Shown: piece after piece, positions 44,601 through 56,600 of the stretch | How positions within the stretch are numbered: position 1 is the first letter of the stretch | How the letters are laid out: each line of letters starts with the position of its first letter | NCBI GenBank assembly: GCA_029168955.1 | Contig: JAPDOI010001209.1 | Coordinates: 69,501-133,500, forward strand | Reading direction: 5' to 3' | DNA from: Aplectana chamaeleonis | Lineage: Eukaryota > Nematoda > Chromadorea > Rhabditida > Cosmocercidae | Length of the DNA stretch: 64,000 nt | Notes under the pieces: generated by a model | What the model was told of the DNA's origin: nothing | Database searches by the model: none | Seen by the model: only the letters and a program-made list of their open reading frames with translations | Translations under genes and position numbers: made by a program

Positions 44601-47600
44601 TGTGCACCGAGTTTGCACAAACGCGAACTGCGCCGGCAAGAGAGAACCAAATCTCCCACACATTTCTTATTGACTCTTCGTTCCAAGAAATATCATGACA
44701 GGCGTAGCTTGTTAGAAGACTACCTGGGTTAGATTTGTTGCTATTGTGGCTTTTTGTTCACTGTATAAATGTAGAATGCCAAATTTAATTGATGGGAATC
44801 TTTACCTCGCCACAATTTAATGTACAGTCGGCACGGATCGCTTTGATACTTTGTGTACTTGATTGTGCGTTGGCGTAAGCTCTGCACATATGTTTTGACA
44901 TACGTGCACCGGGTTTGCGCGTGCCAACGCCTAGTTGGGATCGCAAAGTATCAATGCGCTCCGCGCTGACTTTATGTGAAGAAGCTTCCGTTAGGGGTCA
45001 TTTATACTTCCGCCGTAGGACGGCATGGTGAAGTGCAGTCTTAAAATACTGATCACGCGGTTTGGCATGATCTATATTATAGAATTGCACTTCGCCGCGC
45101 CACTTGAAGGCGGAAGTGTAAATGACCCCTTGAGTGGAATACTGTTGTTATCGGAGCCGAATTCCGGTCCGCATTTGCCGACAACGGCTGTTGCATCGCG
45201 CCACAAGATGATAATCGTGTCGCATGATGGAACAGCTGTGGGTTCACTATTACGGACCAGTTTGGCTCCGTGAACGACACTACCTGAGTGACGGTGTAAC
45301 TGTTAACATTGGTGCAAAGGAAACCTTTCACATTTCGGATGGCGTTTCTTGTTAGCTGTGGGAAATTAAGCCAAATTCTTTTGTAAAGAGCGTTCTATTC
45401 ATGTTCTCTAATGTAGTCCATTTCCAATCATGTCAGGAGTTACACCTTCATTGCAGAAGCAGCCAGTGGGAAAGGAAAATGTGCCAGAGAAGTCTCCAAC
45501 AGTGGAAAGAGCGAAATCGGCTACACCCAAGGCTGTCGCAGGTGAGAAAAGTTACTGCTATGCGGCGGGATCGTAACATTCAGTCGTGGTGGTTCTGTCA
45601 GCGCAAAACAACGCTGACTTGATATCTAATAGATTAACTCAAGAACTCAGGCAGAAAACGGTCACTCAACCGGTCACTTTTTGGGTGCAATTCAGTTCAA
45701 ATCATAGTGACCGGTTGTGCCCCGACAAGTTTTGGGGGCGGAGCTCGGTTCTCCCCACCCGGTCAGCCTAATCGAGATTCCTTGAAACGCAGTTCCTTAT
45801 GACTCGGGCAACCTCTAGCCATCGCACATTGAATCCTCAATCAAACCCGCGCCGTATATGGCGCGCAATCTTGCATAGAGTAGCCGCCGGCTGGAGTGAT
45901 CAAGTAGACTTGCACTCGCTTAAGTCCTTGGATCATGAAAGCGAGGGGTTCCCATGTCGATCGATAGGGCATGAAGGAACATACGCTGGATATCTACCCA
46001 TAGCTCAATTTTTGTGAGAGGGCCCACACTCTTTCCGGGTGATGGGCCCGACGTAGACTCTAGGTAATCGATAGAGCGCATCCCAGTAGAGGAGGGGGCA
46101 GAACCGGGCGCGTTGACACGTCATCACTGGTCTGAGCACCCTCGCACCTCGGCGTCACTGGCCCCCGCTTCTATGCTATTGGTGAGTGACTATGACGTTG
46201 CCCAGTTGGGTTCCCATTTCTGCCTGAGAACAAGTGCGCGTTGGTCCACGGACCAGCTTAGGGCTAGAGGGCGGTTTTTTTTTTGCGAAAATCCATGGTT
46301 TAGCGAGGTGTTTTACCGAAAAGTTGAAAAGTGTTCCTAGATTCATGACCAAGTGTGTGAGGGAGATTGGTAGAGAAACGTGAGAGCATGTCAATATCCA
46401 AATTTGAGCTCATGGAATTGATTGCTAGCAGATACGTTTTTGGCCAAATGTGCCATGGCCCCACGTTGGTTCGAGAGTCAACGAACCAAGGGGATTTCTG
46501 ATTCTTACTGTGCATCTAGAATATCCGCTTTACCGAGATTTGTGTGATCAGAAGCGCATGGAACTCTGTGCAATCGGTTAGCTATGGCGCGGTTGTGAAA
46601 AATCGTCGAAATGAGATAAGTTCAAGACCACTTTCCCAGACGGCATCCGCAAACAGTGACTTCCGGAATCAATAAGATTACGTGGAACTGGTCCAAGAAA
46701 CGATTTCTGAAGCAATGATACCAAGGGGAGCGCTCAAGTTGAAAATCTGACTTTGTGGAAAGGATCCACTTCTGGAACCTTTCAACTGATTTGACTCAGA
46801 TAGGGAAGAAAGCCCCGAGTTGGTGCGAAAGCTTTGGTGCTTGTAAAGTTGGGCGCGCACCAGTTCTTCGGCAATGGAGTGATTAACAGAGAGGCCGACC
46901 CGTTCATACATCTTTCTCAATGGGTTCTTTTTGGCTGGAAAATTGTCTCCTTCTGAGGTGTTTTTGCTCCGGATTACCTGGGAAAACGTATCTTACTCTG
47001 CAACGACTTACAAGGAAAGGATCATTACATGCCGTGGCCATTCTAAATGAAATATGCGTTACTATGATCAATTTTCGACGTATAATTCGAATTTTTGCAT
47101 TGCAGCAGCAAAACTTTTGCCTGAACTGAGCTATTTGCGTTTTTTAGCGCTTCACTCGTAGGCGCATCATTACGTGCAATCCGTGAGTCTTCGTCGCCTT
47201 CTGAGAGACACCGATAGGATTGCGACACTAGGAATCACCCCGTAGTGTGTTGTGAAGCCAAAATATGTTGCTATGATTCCACCCATGTAGCAGGTATGTG
47301 TCAGCTAATTATCCCTGTTTTCGTTTCAGTGGTTACTGCAGACGAGGATGACGCTTTGGAAGGTGTGCTATCACGAATGCGAGCGACACCGAAACGTGGA
47401 CATACCGCTGTGGATAAAAGAACGGTTGGCGCGTTGAGAAGAATAGATGTGAGCAAGCCTGCGGATAGTTCCCAAGCGTAAGTGTGGCACCCATCATTCG
47501 CCTTGTCCTGACACCCTGCTAGGGCTTTCCTGTGATTTTCCGGGAGGTTTTGCGACATTGTATTTTAAGATTTGTAGGTGTGAGGTAGAGAACAATAATC

Positions 47601-50600
47601 CGCTCTTAAAATCTCCTAAATGCCTCTGGGATCACAAAATGGGCATACTCATAGCTTCGAGAAAAGGTAAAGGTGCCTGTCGGGGAGGATCCAGGACGTT
47701 CAATAAAATCGTTTCTGTTTTGAATCGAAACTCCTCACAGGAGGTTATTTAGGCTGCTGAACGCTAATCAGGGGCCCTTTTTTCGCTACTTCGAGGGCTG
47801 CTGTTGGCCACGGTGGACATAATCCCATTTACCTGGCTTAACTTGCCCTAATTTTCGTAAATCGACTATTGAACGTCAGAATTATATTCGGCGCTTTGAA
47901 TGATTCCCAAGGAGAAGTTTTGAACGAATCTGAGACTACGATCCAACTACTGTATACCCAAGGTAACCCACCGTAATCTATCGAAGATCTATGGAAGCAT
48001 TTGGTATTTGTGTTAACCTGCCCAAAGAACCCCTATTGAGAAGTTCCGAGACAATGATATTTTAGCACTCTGGAATTCTTAAGAAGTCCAGTTCAAAGCT
48101 CTGGACTGCTTTTAGCCAAATCCAGAGCGCTACCCTTAACAACCAAAAAACTGCCTTTTGGGCATCCTTCTTTTATTGGTCAAGCTGTGAAAATACTCTT
48201 CTATGAAGTAGATTCAGGCATTTAGGACATTTTAAACACGATTAATTAATGTTTTGTTCGACACTTACAACTCATAGAACACAGTTTGGCAAAACCTTTC
48301 GGGAAGTTTCATCCCAAGTTAGGGCTTTATTTCCATACGTGACTCTCCTAAATTTTGAGCTGGATAAGAAAAGCTTTTGTTTGTGTTTAGCAAGAAATGG
48401 TTGTGGGAGCGAGTTCGAAACCAGATCCTTGAGTTGATCGGTTTGATCGGTTGAAGTGAAAATTCTACCTCTCAAATGATTCCAATATTCGAATCAGGGA
48501 TGTGCGAAATTTTCTCTCTTCTACCCATTTTTTTTGGCTATTTTTTTCTGTTTTCTGTAAAATTAGGCGAAAATTGGCAGAGAATAGAAACGACTTGCGG
48601 CAAATTTTCTCTAGAGACAAGTGGCCGAATTCATGGACGGCAAATCCCTTAGGTGTAGACAAACTCACTCGCAATCTCAACGGTTCCCTACGGTCAACTC
48701 TTCTATCTCGCTATGGTGGTTGCCCGTGCCGGGGTGGCCTAGTGGCAGGAGGCGCTGCTGCTCGCTTGACACGGTAGAGTTTGTTCCTCACCCAGGGTCA
48801 ACCAGATCTACTATCCCTGCGGGGTCCTCAAATTGGTACTAGATTCATGTAAGGAGATGAAGGATGGGACTCGGAAGTCAGCTGAACCCCGCATGCTACT
48901 CTTTAGCCCTGAAAAGGATCCAAGCCTCTATGAAATAGACGTCGAATGGGCTACCCCGTAGGGATTGAGGAAGCCGAGCCTTCATCTTTATCTTATTGTG
49001 GTTACCCTTCCCCATAGGTTTACCTGTGGTAATACCCTCAGAAGGTATGCGATACAGTATAACGCGAAAACTCCGATTTCATTGTATGTATATCGGCAAT
49101 AATGAGCTCTAATACTACTTAGAGCCCCCTATTTCTACCCTCACTGGCCTGGCGTTCGAACATGGCTACTTTCTGCACGTGGGCAGAAACTGAGAATACC
49201 CCAGTGCCACCGCTTTGGTTGAGAGCAGCAAAATTTTGCCCCAACTGTGCCATTCACGCAAATTATAACTTCGTGTTTCACCTCATTCCAGCGCGGGATG
49301 ACTTAGGAATTTAAATATGATGAAGTGCAATGGAATGGATGATGGGGCGGCGATGTATGTAGTTGTTGAAACTGTCATCGGGTTACGAGCGAACCCGCAA
49401 TGATTAAGCGTTAATACATTTATACTCACATGGCGCACCCGCGCGGTACACGCGTTCCTCTAGGGCGTTAAAGTAGTACAGTGTTCAATCTAGCAAATAT
49501 CTCGAAATTCTCGTTAGAATATGTACACTAGGGAAAGGGAAAGGGAAGTGTGCTCCGACTAAATCTATGTACTCTTTGCACATTATGAGCTTCTGATCAA
49601 GTAATCGAGTGTTGTTGTCTCAGGAAAAGGGAGTTTAGAGAGACATTTTGCACGTATAACCTGCCTCTCGCGGAAGTCTACATTTCTTCCTCTGACCGAC
49701 TGTTGCCCTCTGGATATTGAGCAAAAGAACCATTTGACTTGAAAAAATGTGTAAAAGGTTTGATGCTGTAAAATTGTAAAATACTGTACACTGAACACTA
49801 TTTATTGATTTTTGCAAAGTTTTCTGTTTTAAGCCCATTTTTAGAATTTTTTTCTGTTTTCTGTCAAACTGAATTTTCTGTTTTCTGTTTCAAAAAAAAA
49901 TTTCCGCACATCCCGGATTCGAACCACAAACATTCGATTCGGTCTTGAATCTACTTTCTACGAAGTTTACGTACATTTCCTGCGCTGTTCAATCAATATT
50001 TCGCGTTTCGATTCTTATACTTTGGTATCCTTCTATTGTTTGACTAAAATGTAGTACTCAAGCAAGATGCTGTAAAGAATTGAACCAGATTGTCTTTTTT
50101 AGTTGATATGTGCTCTCTTTTAAGGCGTGCGTCATCAAATGTATTGGCGGACTCTGTGGCTACCACTGAGCAAAACAGAGTGCCCATTGCACAGAATGGA
50201 ACGTTTACAATTGAAGGCCGTGGAAGCGAGCCCATGGATATTGAAGAGGCCGACGAGAGCTGTGCACTTCGAAACGAAACGTTCACAGTTCAGAATGCAA
50301 ACAGAACCGACGCTGCTCAAAATAGGGATGGATCGTACACGATGGATCCAAACCACTCAGGTCAACTCGCTACCCTCGTTAACGCTAACGCACCTCAGCA
50401 AAATCGCACTTTTGTGATGGAGAAACATGTGACTCGCAGTACTGGAGAGGAGAGAAGGCCTGATGTGGAGCGCGAAGCCGGCACCATTCCGGGCTCAAGC
50501 ACGACAAGTTTTGTGGAGCCGGCCGTATTTGCTGTCCCGAAAATCCCGAACCGATCAATGAGGACTGCTAAGATCACCGTTGCCGAGAGGGAAGAACGAG

Positions 50601-53600
50601 CGGTACGTCGCTCAAATTCAGTTTTTCTTTGTCTTTGTTCGAGGAGAGTTCAGGTTTTGCTGCTGTTGCCACAAAAAGGGGAAGATTGCCGCAATAACTG
50701 ACTGGAACAATATCTGAACTTGGTGGTTGATCTAACAGAATTTCTCTATCCATCTGTAAATTTTTTCTGATAAAACGGCGAAAATTGGTCATCCTGTGAG
50801 GGTTTCCGTGCTTCTTGTTTTGAATGAGTACGATCGGCTCAGGTTGAGCTCTTGTGTTTACTAACTTTACACGAGAAGGGCTGCAGGCTCAGTTTGAGAG
50901 CCCGTGTCACCTTCTGTATGGTTAGCTTGGAGACCCAAGATCCTAAATAAGCAGCATTCCGTTGTCGGTAGTAGCATTGGGGTTAAACCTGTTTGGATCT
51001 GCAGGGCCTGTACGCGACAAGCCATTCGGTCCCACTACGGACCAGCCAGGAAATCCCCTGGACGATCAAATATAAAGTGACTTGCACAGACAGTCGGGGG
51101 TAGTAGGTCGACACAATAGGGGCTGCACTCCAGTACAAAGTGATTAGCAGCAACCTTGTTGTAGCTACTCCTAGCTGCTTGTGCTGGAATGCAACCCCTT
51201 TGTCTACCCTTGCACGCGTGATATCTGCAGCCTCCTCTCCTAGTGTCTGCTGAACTCTTCCATTGATTTGTCTGAAACGAGTGAGCATTGCAGCATGCTC
51301 TTTTACGACGGCGGCGGGTAGATAATGCGGCCAGTCTCACTGAGGGGGTAGATGGCCGTTTGAGGCCGGTCCGAGAAGGTGGCCCTTCGTCACTTTCGGG
51401 ATGTTAATTTTGGACGCCGATGGGATCGTCCCCATGGCCCATCGCGAGGGAAGCCTCATTGTGGACCGTGGCGAAGATGATGTCCTTGTTGCGAACCGTG
51501 GCGAGGTTGACCTCCTTGCTGCTGGCCGTGACAAGGATCATACCCAACGCCGCTAAAGTGGGTGGTATTCCAATTTTTTTCTCCGTTTGCAGAACGGGCT
51601 GCCGATAACGAGGGGTTGAACCCCAGCATGCGTTGGTAGCGTATGCTGCCGTTAGCAGCAGCTCCTGCTCACAATCAGGGAATGTATCCGATGTTTGCCC
51701 TGGAATACACCCCCTATTGTGCCGACGTACTACCCCCGACTGTCTGAGTGAGATTGTCTTCAGACCCCTGTCAGACCTGATCGATCGACTGAGTCCCACC
51801 CGGTCGATACACACCGAAACAGTGACAGACGGGTGCAGAAAATCCACCCAATCAGTCCGTCTGCGACGTTCCGCTTGCGTCCGCAATCCACCCAGTCGAT
51901 ACTGGTGTTCTATGCGCTCACACGGGCAGGGCCAATGCAGCCCAGGTCGGTTTTTCCGCTCCGGTCTCAATCGGACAGCCGCTTTTTCGACCAAGTTTTA
52001 CGGGGCCTCAGGGGAATGCTCCGAAATTCTGAGTGAACGCGTCCTATACAGTGCGTTTCATTATTATAGGACACCCTCGATTTTGTTAGCACATCATCGG
52101 ATAAACAGCAATAAGGAAGGTAGCTTTGTTTAGAGAGATTTATGGGATGACTCGGGTCAATTTAGCTTAGCTAAACAAGAAAACCGGCGAGGAAGTTGAG
52201 CTGCCTGATCGGTGTTGCATGGCGGATATTCTTGGGAAGGGAAGGCAGCTGATTCATTTCTAGATAATGTGTTCGAGCCAAAATAAGTTCAACTTGGGTG
52301 AATGATGTAGACAAACAGGCTACTGGCATGATATCACCAAGGGATAAGGATAGTCTTCTTCTTCTTTCTTCTTCTGCAGCCTCAAAGTGGTTTTTGTCAT
52401 AGGTTGAGGAACTGGGCGGCCTTCACAGGATTCGTCCAGAGGTCCCTTGTTGTTAAGGAGGTAGGTCTCTTCGGGTACATGAACAAGTGCGCCGTGTCGT
52501 GTCCGGGAGCACCACAGTCCGGGCATGCGTCTGGTCGGCTGCTGTCGATCTTGTTGGCGTAAGACATTAGCAGAATAGAGTGACCACAGCGCAGCGAGGC
52601 GAGAGCACATCTGGCTCGCCGGCCGAGTTGAGACTCGGTCTCGCAAACCCGAGGCGGCACTGCTCCTAAAATAGGGTTCACAGCCGCCTTCTCCAGATAT
52701 CCTCGAACAAACTGGGTGTGCTCCTCGCGCAGAAGACGAAGCCTTTCCATGTTGGAGTCGGCCCGTCTCTGTACATCAACTTTACGAGGAGCATCTGCGA
52801 ACGGCGTCCTAATCGACCTCTCTATAATGGGCTTCATAATTCTCTTTGCCGGATGATTTGGCTGTCTCAGAACATTAATATACATCTGCTGTGCCTGGAG
52901 TTCACAATGCTCCTTAACTGGCAATATGCAGGCCTCCGCGTGAAGATGTTCTATTGGAGAGCTCCTTGCACAACCGGTAGCGATTCTAAGCGCAGCATTC
53001 TGTATACGCTGCAGCTTATTCCAGGAGCTGTCTGACACCAGGTGCTGCCACACTGGTGCCGCATATTCCAGAGCCTGCTGAAGTATTGCTCTGTAGGTTC
53101 TCAGTATAGTCTCCCGGCTGCTTCCCCATGATGTTCCTCCGAGAGCTCTCAGAATATTAAGCTTTGCCTTGACGACTGTCTGTTTCTGTTCCGCGTTTTT
53201 GTGGAACTTCAGTGACGGATCGAGTATAAGACCAAGCAGCTTAGGGAATCTTACTGCTGGCAAACGATTACCATCCCATCTGACATCTGGGTGGGCACTG
53301 TGTTCCTTGGTGCTTGTTTTGAGATGTCGTATGCTGCCGAGATGTCGTACGTTCGTGCCGTGGCAGTGTGGAGGAAAGAAGATCGCCTCCGTGCAAACCG
53401 ACGTCAACCCCTCCGAGAAGAGGGTTTTTGTCATGGGAGATAGTCTTCTGAATGGAACTTAGTGTCGCTTATGTTCATCGAAGCGCTTTGTGAGGCTTGA
53501 AGGCGTGAGATAACCCTCGATTTTACTCGAATAGTCCGTATTAAGTGCCACAAAGTGCTGGCACGGTGCATTTTACCATATTTGAGTGAAAGGCTACGGC

Positions 53601-56600
53601 CAATCTTCGTAGACAAACGAGACAAGGCGAGGGTTCAAGCGATTCAGTCCTGAAAGACGTTCTCGGGCCGACAAGACGTGACTGTATTGAAAGAGCCAGC
53701 ACGTAATCCTAACCGAAACTCCAAGGAATACTTTAGAGATACACTGAGATGTCGGATTTACGCTGGCCATAGCCAGGTTTAAGCTGTGGAAGTGAACAAC
53801 CCAGTTGTGCTAGAGGAGTACGACCAAATCAACTTAACAGTCCTTACAAAACTCCCCAAGAAAGACTCAATAACATCTTTATACGATAGCGAGCATGGCG
53901 ATGGCCATACTTGCTATAAATTTATTGCTTTTCTGTTGGTATGAAAAAAAAGAAACCTGCGGATCAGCTAAAGTGTCCTTTAATTATGAAACAGTCCAAA
54001 AAATGAAAAGTAGTGTTCTAAAAAAGGTGAAGAGCTCGTGGACTCTGGAAAGATGACTATAATGATGGGTTTTCATTCTGATCACATTAGTCTTGACAGT
54101 AAAGCTCCATCGTTAACGGTGGAACTGTTAGAGTGAAATTTGAGGGTGTCCTATAATTATGAAACGCACTGTATATCGACTGATTACGTGACTATTACTG
54201 CAGCCATGGATACGTTCTACTGTCAGCTCGTGCTGATCACGTGCCGATAGGGAAAGTTGGCGCATAGTTCTAGACGACGGGCTCCTTCGTGGGAGTATGT
54301 GAGTGAAGTGTTTCACAGCTTACACCCATTTCGTATGTTCGTTTAGTTTTACCTCCGCTGGTATGAGTGGCTCGAACTGTTAGACAGAAGGTGTCTACTC
54401 ACTAGCAAGTTGGAGTTTCGTTTTCGCCGGTCTCCCGAAATCTCGCTCATGCACTGACCAGGCACTTGAAGACTATCTAAAGGCCATAGCTAACTGAAAT
54501 TGGGGACTTAGGTCAAATCGTATTTTTTCCCTGCAGATGAGATGAGGTTCTGCGCAAGGCACACCATTTTGTCGTTCTGACTTTTTTGTCACCGCTGTTT
54601 GGATGTCCGGCATAAATTCGGAGCCTCTGAGCATCCGCATTTCACTTGAGCATTCAATTTCAAACTGCTCAAACTAGACCGATGGTCATCTGGGGCCGGA
54701 CATAATGATATAATTTTGTCATTCATGAGCCTTGGTTGATTCAAGAAGGCCAGCTATTAGTGATTCGAGAATACGCCTGCTACTAAGTTTCATAGCTCGC
54801 GCTGAGTTGGTGGAGTTTGTGCTGAATCTTACTGCATGCATATTGCGCTCCATCCGGCCACGTCTGGTGAATGAGATCATACAGATGGTTCTAGCTGCCT
54901 GGAGCAGTTACATTTTGCATCGCATTGTCAGCATCAGCCACACATGCCTGGGGTTCACTGTCGAAAACTTTGGCCGGGTCTTCCTTATTTATCACGAGTT
55001 TCAGAATGCTTCGCAAAAGAAGAATGCCTCTTTACTCGAAATGATGGATGTAGACGTGCCTTCCCCTGGTCGTACGTATTTCGCCGAGCGCCCATCTAAA
55101 AAGGTTTTCAAATTTTGTCTGTTGTTCGACCTCAATAGTATCTGTAGAACCACAATATATTTCAGCAGCGGACGCTGTTGCGTACACCTATGAGGACGAA
55201 ACCGGTTGAAAGTGAAGGTAATTCAATTTCTATGCTAATGTTCCTCACAATCGGCTTTCAGTGATGTACAGTATACTTTGACCGAATCGAATGACTCGAA
55301 AAGTCATTCGACTGAAAAAGTCGACTTCGAGTTATTCGAAAAGTCGAATGTTCGAAAAAGGCGAATTCCCGAATTATTCGAGAAGTCGAATATTCGAAAT
55401 GTTCAAAATCTCGAGTTATTCGAAAACTCGAATATTCGAAAACTTCAAAATTCCGAATTATTCGCAAAGTCGAATATTCGAAAAGTTCAAAATCCCGAAT
55501 CATTCGAAAAACCGAATATTCGAAAAGTTTAAAACCCGAATTATTCGAAAAATCGAATATTCGAAAATCTATGAAAACATTCGAATGAATTCGATAGTCG
55601 AATTTACCGCATAAATTTTTTTCAAGAACATTCCATGGACCCAAGAGCAGTTCGCGCGCCAAGGATGCACACTGTCGCAAATCGTAGGTGTTTTTTTGAA
55701 ATCAAGGCAGAGCGAAATTATCAATGATGACTCACTCATGTGGCAAGCGACTAAGGAATCTTTCAGTCCTTACCGTAAGGCCTAGTGCATACTTGCGTCG
55801 CAACGACGGTGCTGCGGTGTAGGGACTGATACATACCGCCGCGCCCAGCGCAGCACTCAATCGCGCCTACTCAGAAAAATCAAAACAAGTTACTTGTAAT
55901 ATAAATGTAACTTACTTGAATGTCTCAAGTAGCTTACATTTATATTACATGTAACATACATTTATATTACATGTAACTTAAATTTAAATTACATGTAAGT
56001 TACACTTATGTTACATGTAACTTGCATTTGAATTTTCACTATGGGTGGACATGACGTAATGCAGACGACACGCGACGCAAAGTGCGCGCCCCAGACCACA
56101 CACTACGCAAAAAAAATTCTGTGCAGGGCCTTCCCTGCTGGTGTTTGGGTCAAGTACCTCAAACTTGGGTAATTGAACCAACAGCAACGCCAGTCGTAAG
56201 CCTTACCCCGCCAGTGCGTCGTAAATCAATTTTGGAAATATCTTTTGCCCGATTTAAGTTACTTGCGACTTATACTGTGCCATTTGAGTTACATGTGACA
56301 TATCGGAGGCGCACCGGACGCAGTATACTCTCAGAAACCGAAAACAAGTTACTTTTAACACATCTAAGCTGATGTAAGTTACTTGCGACTCAGCTCAAGT
56401 CATTTTAGTTACATGTAACATATCCGAACCGTACCACACGCAGTATCCCGCCGATATGTTACATGTAACTTAAATGACCTGAGATAGGTCGCAAGTAATT
56501 TACATCGGCCCAGATATGTAACAAGTAACTTGTTTTCGGCCTTTATGTTACAAGTAAGTTGTTTTCATTTTCTGAGTAGCACTGACAGTCGTCGCGCGCG

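Noticed and set aside
45401..45622. Reading exon 6 in the ELHLHCRSSQW phase
   Set aside because: That phase follows an acceptor at 45436 but gives an unlike sequence and does not chain to exon 7; the 45457 start chains on both sides.
48735..48800. True tRNA gene
   Set aside because: No acceptor stem pairing and no proper T-loop; only an A-box match.
54732..55193. 153-codon frame as a stand-alone gene
   Set aside because: Only the part after the TTTCAG at 55004 resembles coding sequence; it is better explained as exon 9 with flanking intron.
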